DNA of 64,000 nucleotides from Larix kaempferi (lineage: Eukaryota > Streptophyta > Pinopsida > Pinales > Pinaceae), in NCBI GenBank assembly GCA_027924585.1, contig BSBM01000260.1, forward strand, positions 14,335,001 to 14,399,000, in the 5' to 3' direction. Positions 46,091 through 58,391 of the stretch are shown here, piece after piece. Every line of letters starts with the position of its first letter. Positions within the stretch are counted from its first letter, which is position 1. Under the pieces are notes generated by a model, which did no database searches, was not told the DNA's origin, and worked only from the letters and a program-made list of their open reading frames with translations. The position numbers and the translations under genes are program-made.

Positions 46091-48790
46091 AAATGAATGA
46101 AGGGGCGATCGACCCTTCTTCTGCCCACTATTATTTTCATAATAGTTCTAGACTGCAAGAAGGGTGGTTCGATCCTTCTTGTGTTCACCATTCTGGATAC
46201 ATGTGAATTATTGGATATTGGCGTTCACAATTATCTACTAAAAGAAGGGGCGACCAATCCTTCTTGTCGGCAGTCGGAAGTCGGGATAAATATTGTTTAC
46301 ATGTTATAACATAGGCAATGTCCTGATCCCTACCATATTCTGTGGAAATCGGTAGTGGGGAAATGTTGTCCCAACCTTTGTAGATTAATTGTTTTTCATT
46401 TCTCTTTTAAATGAAGGGTCGACCGACCCTTCTTGTGCTTAGGATTTTTGCAGTCTTCACCATTCAGGATATACATGAATTGTCAGCGTATGCTTCGTAG
46501 GTTGAATATTTGCACAATTCCCTCATAAATGAAGGGGCGACCGACCCTTCTTCTGCCCAATATTATTTTCATACTAGTTCTAGACTGCCAGAAGGGTCAG
46601 CCGACCCGTCTTGTGATTTATATTTTTCCAGTCTTGACCATTCTAGTTATACATGAATTGATCTCTAATTTGGAAGGCCGAAATCTCACATGTGTGAGCC
46701 TCAAAGAGAGAATTGATGCCATAGGAAGTGATGACATGGCATGTATGATGACATGGAATCTATGATGACATGGAATGTGTGATGAGGCTGGAAAGACACA
46801 TGATGGTGTTCTGGTGATATCATTTAGTCAATGTTGCAATATGACATCATTCTCAAAAAAGTATGGCAAGTTTGCAAAACTTCGGAAATTGACAAAGTAT
46901 GGAAAAGTAGTCAAAACTGCTCTGATAGAATGGATGCCATAATTCATGGTTTCAGAAAAATGCATGCACCATCATATCATGCTATAGCTTGTTGAAGTGG
47001 CTATCTAGTTATACATGACTGCGAATTGTGGGAACTGTTTGAATAATGGATTTGCGACATGTGTTTCCGCAACCCGCAATGCAAATTGCGGATTGCAGAA
47101 ACTTTGGTTTGTTTTTATTTCGAGTTGTAGTCCTGAAACCCACAATTGCGGATTGTGGGAACGTTGTATATATTTCCAAACAATTAAACCCCTGCAACCC
47201 ATCTTCCATATTCCTCAAATTAGATCTCAACTATCGCCTTGTCTTAATCTTACGGCCTAGATTTAACCCGACAAAATTAATAAATATGTTGATTTTGTTT
47301 CTGTTTCCTTTTATTATTTTTCATTTTCGAAAATTACATGCTGTGTGGATTTTACTGCAAGTTTTTACCAGGGGTCGTTTTCGCCATTTTTTCTAGCTTA
47401 AATGAAGGGTCAGCCAACCCTTCTTGTGATTAGTATTTTTTCAGTCTTCACCATTCAGGATATACATGAATTGACAACCTATATTTCGTAGGTTGAATAT
47501 TTGCACAATTCCCTCATAAATGAAGGGGAGGCCGACCCTTTTTTTGCCCACTATTATTTTCATACTAGTTCTAGATTGCCAGAAGGGTCGTCCGATCCTT
47601 CTTGTGTTCACCAGTTTGGATACAGGTGAATTGTTGGATATTGGTGTTCACAATTATCTACTAAATGAAGGGGCGACTGACCCTTCTTGTGATTTATATT
47701 TTTCCAACATTGGCCATTCTGGTTATACATGAATTGATCTCTATTTTAGAAGGCCAAAATCTCACACGTGTGAGCCTCAAAGAGAGAACTAACACCATAG
47801 GAATTAATGACATGGCATCTATGATCACAAAGAATGTGTGATGAGGTTGGAAAGACACATGATGGTGTTCTGGTGCTATTATTAAGTCAGTGTTGCAATC
47901 TGACATCATTCTTGAAAAGTATGGCAAGTTTGTGAAACTTTGGAAATTGACAAAGGATGGAAAAAGTAGTCAAAATTGCTCTAAGAGAATGCCTGCCATA
48001 ATTCATGGTTTGAGAAAAATCCATGCACCATCATATCATGCTATAGCTTGCTGAAGTGGCTATATAGTTATACATGATTGCGGATTGCAAGAACTGTTTG
48101 AATAATGGATTTGCGACATGCGTTTCCGCAACCTGCAACCCGCAATGCAGATTGCGGAAACTTTGGTTTGTTTTTATTTCGAGTTGTAGTCCCACAACCT
48201 GCAATTGCGGATTGCTGATTGCGGGAACGTTGTATATATTTCCAAAAAATTAAACCCCCGCAACTCATCTTCCGCATTCCCCAGATTAGATCTCAGCCAT
48301 CGATTTGTCTTAATATTACGACCCAGATTTAACCCGACGGAATTAATAAATATGTTGATTTTGTTTCTATTTCCTTTTATTATATTTCATCTTCGAAAAT
48401 TACCTGATGTGTGTATTTTACTGCGAGTTTTTACCAGGGGTCATTTTCGCCATTTTTTCCAGCTTAAATGAAGGGTTGGCTGACCCTTCTTGTGCTTAGT
48501 ATTTTTGCAATCTTCACCATTCAGGATATACATGAATTGACAGCCTATACTTCGTAGGTTAAATATATGCACAATTCCCTCATAAATGAAGGGGCAGCCG
48601 ACCCTTCTTCTGCCCACTATTATTTTCATACTAGTTCTAGACTACCAGAAGGGTCGTCCAATCCTTCTTGTGTTCACCAGTTTGGATACAGGTGAATTGC
48701 TGGATATTGGTGTTCACAATTATCTACTAAACTAAGGGTCAGCCGACCCTTCTTGTGATTTATATTTTTCCTGTCTTGACCATTCTGGTT
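46091..48790. repeat. Tandem ~1-kb units with 20-bp palindromes
   Basis: Near-palindromes close to GAAGGGTCGGCCGACCCTTC, usually followed by TTGTG or TTCTGCCCACTATTATTT, occur at about 46099, 46159, 46244, 46413, 46531, 46591, 47404, 47522, 47582, 47667, 48470, 48588, 48648 and 48733. Spacing recurs: about 117, 60 and 85 bp within a cluster and about 990-1070 bp between clusters. Between clusters lie repeated stretches with TTGCGGATTGCGGGAACG, TTCGAAAATTAC and GTTTTTACCAGGGGTCGTTT. Frames in these units are repeat artefacts. Confidence 0.9.
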
Positions 48791-49119
48791 ATACATGAAT
48801 TGATCTCTAATTTGGAAGGCCAAAATCTCACACATGTGATCCTCAAAGAGAGAACTGACATCATAGGAAGTGATGACACTTTGTTTTGTTTTTATTTCGA
48901 GTTGTGGTCCTGAAACCTGTAATTGCGGATTGTGGGAATGTTGTATATATTTCCAAAAAATTAAACCCCCGCAACTCATCTTCTGCATTCCCCAGATTAG
49001 ATCTCAGCCGTCGATTTGTCTTAATCTTACGACCTAGATTTAACCTGACGGAATTAATAAATATGTTGATTTTGTTTCTGTTTTCTTTTATCATTTTCAT
49101 TTTCGAAAATTGTTTGCTG

Positions 49120-49290
49120 TGTGGATTTTACTGCGAGTTTTTACCAGGGGTCATTTTTGCCATTTGTGTGGATTTTACTCCGAGTTTTTACCAGGGGTCG
49201 TTTTCGCGAGTTTTTACTAGGGGTCGTTTTCGCGACTTTTTACCATGGGTCATTTTCGTGACTTTTTACCAGGGGTCATTTTCGCCATTT
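49120..49290 (+). repeat. Short direct repeats before the coiled-coil gene
   Basis: GTTTTTACCAGGGGTCGTTT or close variants, each followed by TCGC, occur five to six times in about 160 bp. The same phrase occurs only once in each upstream ~1-kb unit, so it was expanded here. The gene's ATG follows at 49414. A promoter or 5' UTR role is inference from position only. Confidence 0.6.
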
Positions 49291-49413
49291 TTTCCATCTT
49301 GCACAGGTTGGTTTCGTGTCACCTTCTTATTCAATTGTTCACGGTTTTTTGTTATTTTGAGTTTTTTTTTATTGGTGTTTATTTATTCATCGGATTTCTC
49401 CAGCTTTTCAAAC

Positions 49414-52400
49414 ATGTCTCGCAACACTTGCTGCAAAACTCCTCAGAAAGATATTTTGAACAAAGACCTAAACTTCGACATCCTTGCTGACACCAGCGAT
49501 AAGGTTTCTGAGACATACCAAATCGATTGGTCCAAAATTTACTCCACCTTTGACAATGACGACCTAACTGATATTCCAGAGTGACCGCCCCGCCTATGAA
49601 AATATTAGGGATTCCAACTCCACGCTTTATCTGCCAAGCCTGCCATCCTTCCCTACACTGATGCATTTAAGTGGATTATAGACCATGCTAACCCTTAAGA
49701 CCGCTCTTTCAATGATAACGCAGGGTCTGAATTGGCTACTTTTCGCCCTGAGGTTTTTACCAGAGCTTACACCCTAAAATCAGTTGTTCAACCCCTTAAT
49801 GTTGCATTCCTTGAGTCTTCAAAGACTAGGTACAATTTCAATGAAATGCTGAAGTCTTGGATGCACAGACAGGAAAATGTCATGCCCAGAGCTGATAATT
49901 TATACCCAATTTCATGGTTCAAAGAGCCTTATTCTCTTCTAGCATCCATGCTTTGTAGACTTTATGGTCTCCCTAATTGTTTAGTATTCAAAGCTGAATG
50001 GGCTCATATCGCCCATCATGTCTTAACAACGGGGCAGCCATCCCCTTGGGCTTCAATTTTATCAGTAGAGTTAAAGACAACCACTGAGAAATATTAGAAA
50101 ATAGCAACTACAAGGAAGCCATACTTCTTTTTCTCTGCATTTGTAATTGATGTTTTCTATATAGAGTTTCAGTATCCCACCATGGGGTGGAGTTGGACTA
50201 AGTCCTCACACCCTGTTCATATTTATTATTATGCCTTATGGGAAAGCAATTTTGTTCCCTTGCTCTATGACATCTGCGACCATTAATTTGGTGCAATTTA
50301 CCAGCAGATTTTCAAGGAAGATGCCCTTGCCTTTTTTCTCGATGCCATAAATCTCATCCCTACATTGGGTGACTGGTATGTGGGAGAAGCCTTTGCTTAC
50401 ATTAGAGTCTGGGGAAGCAGTACTGTACATTTTCTAACAAGAGTTGTCCCTGACATACTGTTACTTGAGGATATATCTTATCAGACTGTTACAGATGGTG
50501 TCTACCTTAAGCTCACTGATCCCAAAAGGAAGGGATGGCCTAAGTTCCATTTAAACCTTGGGCATTTGGTTATCCCAACTTCAACTTGGGCTGCAACACT
50601 GGGAGACAGGATTGTTTCTTTGAAATTGGGATTTTCTCCCAAAAGAACTCATGACCCCAAAGGATTTATGGAGGCTCACTTCAAACAGGAGCATATGAAG
50701 ATTGGTTATACACATCAAGACATCTTTGATGACTCTATTTATCAAGGATTTAATATTTTCTCTGAAGTCCTGTTGAGGGAAAAGAGAAAAGAAGAACAAA
50801 GCCATATATTTAAGTATCAGCGGGAGCTTAAAACCAAGGTTGTGAGCTATAGAAGTATGGAACTCAAACTTGATGAGCAAACAAGAAAATATAGGGAAGA
50901 AAAGGAAGCTCACAAAGCTAGTGCTCCATTGATGCTGACCTACCCGGATGGAGACAAAGGCAAAGGCCTTATGGAGGATGCTCCAAAGTTGAAAACTGCT
51001 GCAGAATTAAAGATGTTAATGCATACATCTCAGCAATTGAAGCAGAAATTAGCACAAATGAGTTCGGTGTTGGATACCCAAGTGGTTGCAGTACCCAAAC
51101 CCACTACTGATATTCAAGTGGATGCTACAACCAACTTGATTAGTGATGTTCAAGTGATTGATGTGAGTAAACCAGCTAAAAGACAGAAAATTCAAACTTC
51201 TGCCTTTGAAATTCCTACTCTTACTATTGAAGACAGTGATGTGGAAGATGAAACACTTCCTTCTGTGACTGTGGTGCAGGAAGAAATTGAATGTTCTTAG
51301 GAAATCGCAAATTTGTTGGATGCCATAGTCATGGATGATCTTGTCCTAGATCAACAGTCGCTTGAAACCACTACTGTTGTTGATACCACAACTTCAACAC
51401 TCTTACTTTCATCCATTCAAGCTATTTCCACTTTATCTTCTAGGGTAACACACTATCCACCATATCCCAGTTATTTGATGCAATAACTTCCATTATTGTT
51501 CCATCTCCAACCCTGTCAGTTCCACTTTCCATTCCACCATCAATTGTTGCAGAGATCTAGTCTTCAACTGTCTCTCTGCAATCACCATCATCTATTTCAT
51601 CACCACCAGCCAATGATGTCCAAATCCCGGTTGTTCCATCTTCACCATTAGTTGCTGGTGCATCTTTTTCACTTCAATCCCTACTCCAACCTCTTTACCC
51701 TTAGTCCCTGAAGTTATCCCTTCTCCACTAACCACCTCTCAGATTACTATGACAATACCTAATACCACTGTTACTCAGACAACCCCAATAATTGCAACAT
51801 GATATGTGGCTATATCTTCCACTGAATTGGTAGCTACTTATGAGGAAGATATTGTAACCTCCCTTGGAGATTATTTCTATAGAAAAAAGGCTAGGGCAGT
51901 GGTGAAGAAGGGTAACAAAAGAGGCATAAATCAGGATGTGTTGCAGGGCCCATTTCCTAATCAAATCATTTGGGCCAATCAATCAGATGACATACAACAA
52001 GAAGCATTGGATACTGCTGCTACCATGGGTGCTTTTGCAGGTGCCAATTTTGATTCAGTAATCACACTGAATAAAGAAATTGATGTCAAGAAGGAGGAGC
52101 TCAAGAAACTTCAAGAGCAGCTAGTTAAGGCCAATGAAGAACATGAAGTTGACATTCGTGAACTGAGAAAAGCATTTGAAAATAAGATTGAAGACCTTCA
52201 AGAACAGAATGCTTCTCTTCAAGTCCAATTGCAAGATGCTGAAACTTTGGACACTGCCAATGCTGAAAAGATAGTTGTGCTTGAACAACAGCTAAAGGAT
52301 GAAATTGTAAGTGCAGCCTCCTCTTGCTTTTCTAAGTTCACTCAGCGGGAATTTAAATATTTGGCCAATCAGGTGAATGAGGAGCATCATGAACTCCTAA

Positions 52401-53041
52401 CTGAACTGTTTAATGCATTGAATGAAATTTGGGAGACCCCTAATTCTTTTGAAAAGATGCATGTCATATTTAACCAACAAGTGGATAGGAGAGAAAAAGA
52501 TTCCAAATACATTGATGACATCGTTGCTTGGCAGAGGTACATTAAGGATAAACCAGATGATATTCCAATGTTGGACAACTTCAAGTTTAGGAAAGTCAGA
52601 ACTTCCCTGAATGCCTGGCATAATGTTCTTGACATGGTAGATGAAACAATAACTAAGGCAAAAGCTATTTTTGGGAGGAGATGGTATGCTGTGGATGGAA
52701 TCATGGAAACAATGAAATTTCCTACGATGGATCTCATAGAGGAGTATTGTCCCCCTAAATTGATGATTGAACAAGTGGAAAGTAGATGTGAGGAGGTCAA
52801 AGAAAAGGTCTGACAGCTTGAGCATATTCAGATTAAGGATGTGGATCAGTTCAGCAAGCAATCGATCAACCTGGAAGGAAAGGTCCACATCTATCTGTGC
52901 ACTTGGCATAAGCTTGCTAAAAACAAGATGGAGATCTTCACATGTGATGCCCATCTAGGGCTTGAATTGCACAACTATCCCGATGTTGATGAATTGTTAG
53001 AAATTAGGACCAAGTGGCAAGCAACCCTTGGCTATCCTTAG
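49414..53041 (+). pseudogene. Large unrecognised coiled-coil protein gene, degenerate
   Basis: A ~3.6-kb region stays largely in one frame to 51300, broken by TGA (about 49582), TAG (50095), TAA (50284) and TAG (51298), then in a second frame from about 51800, broken by TGA at 52811, to TAG at 53041. The start MSRNTCCKTPQKDILNKDL is chosen because the repeats end just before it. The first half is globular (WFKEPYSLLASMLCRLYGLP, LIPTLGDWYVGEAFAYIRVW). Around 51150-51210 a basic PAKRQKIQ could be a nuclear signal. A Ser/Thr/Pro-rich segment spans 51300-51780. A coiled coil (52070-52300, EIDVKKEELKKLQEQLVKAN) and an acidic helical C-terminus follow. No enzyme or gag/pol motif was recognised. A repeat-borne gene is likely because its 5' flank is the tandem array; a single-copy pseudogene is the alternative. 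Confidence 0.55.
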
Positions 53042-54890
53042 TTTAGTTGATTTTGTAATCCCTGTTTTCATGGGATGGCTATCCTTTGTAATCAATTTCT
53101 AAATATTATTTAAAGGATAAACGTCTCATGGGGAAGGGGGGTAGATAATCACCAGAGAAGGACTGGAGAAACGTTGTCTCACTTGTGATATTGTAATTTG
53201 TAATTTTTTGTAGTCCAATGAATCGAATATTTAGTTTCTTTTTGGCATCTTCTTTGTTTATGTTATGAAACTATACTGTTTTCATTTTGCAATCAATAAT
53301 TAAATACACTGATCTACAATCTGGATTTGTCTTAATTGATGACCTGTGTGTTTTTTAATGTTTTAAGTGAATTTATTTAATTAAAAAATTTATCTATTTC
53401 TGCAAATGATTAACAGACATTAGTAAATTAATGTTAATTTTTCAATTAGCATTTTTGCACCTTGTTCCCTAAGGTTGACTTATCCACCTTACCATGTTGT
53501 GAGGGGGTAAGGTTGACTTATGTACCTTGTTCCCTAAAACCGTGTTCCCTAAACCTTATGATAAATCCAAAACCCATACCCCTAAGCCATATTCTTAATG
53601 GGAGATTAATTATTATTAATTTTAATTAATCTGGAGATTTAGTGGCTAATCATGATTATGGATGGAGAAACGTGTTCCTTTGGGATAGCCACGCGGGATC
53701 CCAAAGGAGGACACGGGGTTTCCTCGGTGATCCAGGCGGAAGTGGGGTAGGATACTGTATGCACGACCGAGGTGGTTGGACGTCAGTCCAAGGGGATTCA
53801 CGCAGAGCACGGGGGGTGTGATTGCTGAGTGAGAAGAAGTGCAAGAATCCGGGAAAGATTGAGTGAGATATCTATGGTTAATGTCTGGATCTCAGGTCGG
53901 GGGTGAACTTGGGAGCTGAAATAGTACATGATGGAAAAGTTCCAAGGTTGGGTGGAGCGTGGCTCACATGCAGCCAGCCAGTTGCCACATTCATGTGAAA
54001 TTCAGATAAGTGTATTTGTGTATGGATTATAATGTTCATGTATTTAATTATGCTTGATATGTTCAATCTGTGGAATGAATGTGTAATAAATGTAAGCCAT
54101 GAATATGTTATGTTAAGCATGTTAGAAGGTTATATTCATGAATGAGGTTTCTTTCAATTGCATAAGCTATCTGCTGTATTAATTTTGTATGTGACTGATG
54201 AATGGCTAAACTCCATTTATGTAATACATGTATGCTTATGCTGTCACAACCTCATTGATGGATGGATGCCTCCTGTATGTTCTTAGAATGATAGGCATAA
54301 GCCTAGTTATGAAGTTGTTAATTAGATGCTTAATAACTTAACTTAGAAAATTAACTTAATATGATGATAATGACTGTTATGTAATTGCAGAATGTGAAAC
54401 AATATGAATCAAGTAAAGAAATTTACTGATGCATAACCTGCATATAAATCATATGAATGATAAATCAAGCACATAGATTTTTATGTTTTATGATTTAATA
54501 ATACAATTTAAACAGAGTTACTAGATGTATGTAGGAAAAACCAAAATCATTCAAGGAAACTTTATACACAACAAAAGAAAGGAAAATAGAAACTAACTAA
54601 AATTCTTTTAAGATTGTAAAACATTACAATTCTTCAAGTACAGATTTTCTCTAGTTCTCTCCTTTGATGGTTCCCCCATTCATCTGATTTGCCAAGGGAA
54701 AATTGCCACTTGCCCTTTTGGAAGGCTACTTTTTACAATTCCAATACTTAATCTTGAAATTTTAAAATAGATTTTAGCAATTTCAAACTTTGATTTTTCA
54801 TTTTCGGAAACCAAACTCGACACTTTACAAGAATTATAATCACATTGAAATTGAACATACTAGTACAAAAAAAAAATTCAAGTGTATTAT
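53042..54890. other. 3' flank and LTR-related segment
   Basis: 53042-53350 is the 3' flank of the coiled-coil gene (TTGTAATCCC, TTTGTAATCAATTTCTAAAT). The interval 53890-54060 contains CTGAAATAGTACATGATGGA with AAGGTTGGGTGGAGCGTGGC and AGCCAGTTGCC, which resembles 61480-61560 within the putative LTR-type insertion, so a relic of the same element family is likely here. 54300-54880 is AT-rich with nothing recognised. Confidence 0.45.
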
Positions 54891-55409
54891 TTAACAAAAT
54901 ACTTTCATTTTCATTTTATTCACAATTGGCCTCACATCGCTCACGCCATTCAGGTGCAGCAAGCAAGGCCATAATCGATCTAAAAAGAATGTGTCATTGA
55001 CATCATCGCAAGTATAAGTTTTTGTTATAATACAGTTCCCTTCCTCATTAGAAACATGTTTTTCTTCGGAGTCATTGACAATCATAGTATTTGTCCGATC
55101 CCAACCATGGATCAAAGTGTCCCAAACTATACTTAAAGGCTTGTGAAATACATAAGGATTTCCATCACCCTAAAAACCCTCTCTGGCTACGGAAGAACAA
55201 TCTTCCTGTGTTAAAATTAATCTAAATTGTTCCCTTTCCAATCCCATTCTTTGTAATAATCTAGGAAAAAACTCGTCAATGTTTTTTCGTTGAGCAGATG
55301 TCCATACCCCAACCTCAAAAATACTAAAGCATTTTTCAAAAAATTCCCTTAAGACTGGCCGTATAAAATAATACTTTGTTGATGTTTCGATGTCCGGTGG
55401 TTGTCGCAA
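54891..55409 (-). pseudogene. FCP1/NIF-type HAD domain, third (C-terminal part)
   Basis: Reading: KYYFIRPVLREFFEKCF, FEVGVWTSAQRKNIDEFF, an in-frame TAG near 55170 (REGF-stop-GDGNPYVFHKPL), DTLIHGWDRTNTMIVNDSEE and TFFLDRLWPCLLHL. These match the middle and end of the NLI-interacting-factor / FCP1-like family (HAD phosphatases acting on phosphoproteins). The VWTSA part is motif II and MIVNDSEEK sits at the family's usual DD (here ND). The first motif (DxDGT) is not visible upstream before 55730. Spacing suggests it is the 3' end of the gene running from 63190. Confidence 0.65.
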
Positions 55410-55731
55410 TCCGGGTTTCTATTTTCTATGTAATGCATGTCATAAAATGCCATTGAAATAAAAAAATGATCAATGGTTTACTAGAAATAAATATTCTAGT
55501 ACTCTGCAAACAAAAAACACACACACACAACCCAGTCAATAAAATATTATGGTTCAATGTTTCTAAGTATATTGCTTTCATGTTCAACCATTTTTTAAAC
55601 ACATTACCAGATACATGGTACGATGTCCATAAATAATATGAGAACTATGCAATAAAACTTACATCAATTAAATGTAGGAGTTGTAAAAAATGTACAAATC
55701 ACTAAATGATTTTTTTTGTATAATATGACGG

Positions 55732-56348
55732 TCATTTGAAATTGAATGTGTTTAACCAACACCCCATTTTTGAACGAGGCCCGAGATAATTCAACAGAGA
55801 ACACAACATTGTTTTTATAATTATATCTCTCTCTTGTGAACCGTCAAATTTCCAACTAGTTGGAATTTTCAAGCAGTTTTCCTTGCTATTATCTGCTGAT
55901 TGATATTGTTCTTCATCTATAAACACCATGTCTATTTGTTTATATATATCTCCATATTGGATAAGTACATCCTTGAACGAATTTTTGTATATGTTCTGTA
56001 CTTCACCAACATTATAGTATGCAGAGATTGAGTGATTATAAATAGTACTAAGTTTACATTTCTCTCGACCCCAAATAAATAAATATTCTTCATTTTTCAA
56101 CCATTCAAATATACCAAGGAAATTTTTAATTTCCATGTTGTCGAGCAAGGAAAAACACAGAGCAACGTCGAAATGCTCTCTGGAAACACTAATAATTTCT
56201 GGGCTGAACATGTGTGTATAATAACGATAACAATTATGGACAAAATGAGGTTGTTTGGAAGAATCTTCAATGTTGGATAACATCCGAACTCCAAAGATCA
56301 ATCCCTCTACTCCCAGGACCAATAGTTTCTTTTGCGGTGATATCCTGA
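55732..56348 (-). pseudogene. FCP1/NIF-type HAD domain, second, catalytic Asp lost
   Basis: The exon begins after a TGTGCAG acceptor at 56349 with RISPQKKLLVLGVEGLIFGV. In catalytic family members this is LLVLDxDGTL; here the nucleophile Asp is Gly and the acid/base Asp is Glu. Further on come EHFDVALCFSLLDNMEIKNF (VxxxSS region), LFIWGREKCKL, MVFIDEEQYQSADNSKENCL and a C-terminal MLCSLLNYLG. The order and spacing match one whole NIF domain in a single open frame, ending MGCWLNTFNFK. A phosphoprotein-binding or degenerate non-catalytic role is inference. No stop occurs within this exon, but neighbouring exons carry stops. Confidence 0.65.
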
Positions 56349-56659
56349 CTGCACACAAGAACAATGACTATATATATAACAACAACAACAACACTTTGTT
56401 CATGAAGTTAATGATCACAACCATGCAATTGTACATGAAGATGTTGATTTCCAAAGATTAATAGAAAAATCACCCAAAATTTCACAGATTCAAATGATTT
56501 AATAAAAGCATCACACTGAACTAATAATATGTTACATTCAGACGAAAATAGAAACGTCTCCGAAAAAAATAGAAAACACATTGAATGATTTAAAATAGGA
56601 AATGATAGATTACATCTAGAAATAGGCAATGATAGGTTACATTTGATGGATGTCACTCA

Positions 56660-57360
56660 ACCAGGATTCAACTGGGAGAAGGCATTGAGGGTTCTGATAT
56701 CAGTTGATTCATGCATTTTACTAAAATACTTCCAAAATCAATGTACCAATTCAGTATCTGTCCTAGCGGACGATTCAATAAAGGGCTTACTCAAAATACC
56801 ATTTTCAAATGGAAGGGATTTCTCACCATCACCCTCCAAAACAATCATTGATGTTTACTTTCCGAAGTTTTCATTGGGAACTCCGTCCACACACTCTCCA
56901 TATTTTTTTGTGTATTTCCTTCTTGATCGTTGGTACATCTCTCTCGAAACCAAATAAATAAAAAAATTTGCTCATATGATTTATCTTTACCACCTGCCAT
57001 AAACAATTTTGTAAGCAGTGGCTTCCCCTCATTGACACTACATTTAGATGACCAAATCCCAACATTGAATTTGTAAAGAAGTAAATCCAAAAATAGAATG
57101 GCATTTGTTCGTGACTCATATGAAGTTCTTCTATGTTTAAATTCAAATTCACAATTTGAGTTCTCTTCCCCATTTTTTACTCTTTCCCCTCCAACAATAT
57201 TTTTTTTATTTCCTTTTTTTTCTCTTTTGGAATCATTTTCTGTGACTTTCTTGCGAAATAGAAAACCTTCCATTTCTAATATCAATAACATTTTTGTATG
57301 GGGAGCTACACAAAAATATTGCTTGTCATTATATATTTCGGAACAAATTTGTTTTATCAA
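56660..57360 (-). pseudogene. FCP1/NIF-type HAD domain, first, catalytic Asp lost
   Basis: KMLLILEMEGFLFRKKV sits at the DxDGT site as E-x-E-G. A basic insert (ENDSKREKKGNKKN) is followed by RTSYESRTNAILFLDLLLYK, FNVGIWSSKCSVNEGK (motif II, WSS) and QIFLFIWFRERC. After a frame change near 56845 the family's C-terminal part follows (DGEKSLPFENGILSKPFIES, then DTELVH, FWKYFSKMHESTDIRTLNAF). With the second domain downstream it forms a tandem. Confidence 0.6.
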
Positions 57361-57415
57361 TTTAAGTAGAAAATATTCTTTGTCTTTTACCTGTCAATGG
57401 AAGGACAACATTTGA

Positions 57416-57808
57416 CTAGTGAGTAACATCGATGGAGACACCACGTTTTGACACCAAGGCACCCTCTCCAGGTTCAATATTGTCCAAGCCCTCTTCTAGT
57501 TTTGTATTGTCCAAGCTCTCACCTTGTTCATTATTGTCCAAGCTCCCGCCTGGTCCATTATTCTCCAATGTGATTTTCTGGCCAATCTCCAGGGACATCG
57601 TCGATGCCAGCTCTGGTTGTGGATGATCCACATGTTGACCTAGAAATTTGTGGGTATACATTTTATATAATTTTTTGCAAGTATTTAAGGTCACTATCGC
57701 CCTTAATAATTTAGTTAATTTAACCACGATCTTTGAAAAATAAATTTGTACCTTCTTGTCTTGTTTGGTAGTTCTTTGTGGATTCTCTATCACATTCACT
57801 TTCGTCAT
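57416..57808 (-). other. Linker exon with 10-residue repeats
   Basis: The open frame starts MTKVNVIENPQRTTKQDKK and contains four degenerate decapeptides around GESLDNxxxG (57430-57560: GGSLDNNEQG, ESLDNTKLE, EGLDNIEPG). It is acidic and probably disordered. It sits between the DSPW segment and the first NIF domain on the same strand and probably links them, but splice sites were not fixed. Confidence 0.4.
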
Positions 57809-58391
57809 TAGATAGTATAATTTGATTGGAGGATACCTGGGTATGCTCTTTATTTGAAGCTGTAGTAGAATATGAATTTAAAGAATTTATTGAACATAAC
57901 CGACCGAGAAAAGTAAAATAAAATCAAAGACATTTGAAAATATTAATAGAAATACCTTGTTTTAGAAAAGTAAAATAAAATCAAAGACATCTGAAAGTGT
58001 TAATAGAAATACCTTGTTTTATACCCAATTCATGATAGAAACTGTTCATGAACAACTCTTGTTGTACTGTCTCCACAATAGAAATAACTATTCTTTCTAG
58101 AGACCTGATCAATGAACGAAGAAGCCTACCTCCTGCGTACAACGAAAGAACTATGCCTTGAGAAGAGACCTTTCTGGAAACTATGTGATCCCAGAATTCC
58201 TATGTCCTATCTTTTGCAAACACATGGATTCTCGCACTATCATTGTTAACCTTGGGCCAAGGTAAATAAATCATTAGTAGGCCCTCATCCTTCCAATCCA
58301 TATCTATTTTAGAAGTAGATAAAATATCCTTATTCCTTCCAATGCTTCAACACTATATAATAGAGAATCCTATAGACAAGTCCCTGGATAA
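57809..58391. other. Apparent intron(s) or decayed coding segment
   Basis: A phrase ATCAAAGACATxTGAAA with TTAATAGAAATACCTTGTTT is directly duplicated at about 57924 and 57980. The rest has short minus-strand frames without a recognised motif. Confidence 0.35.

Noticed and set aside
47005-48277. Cys/Asn-rich frames around TTGCGGATTGCGG in the ~1-kb repeats
   Set aside because: They recur per repeat unit in both strands and change frame between copies.
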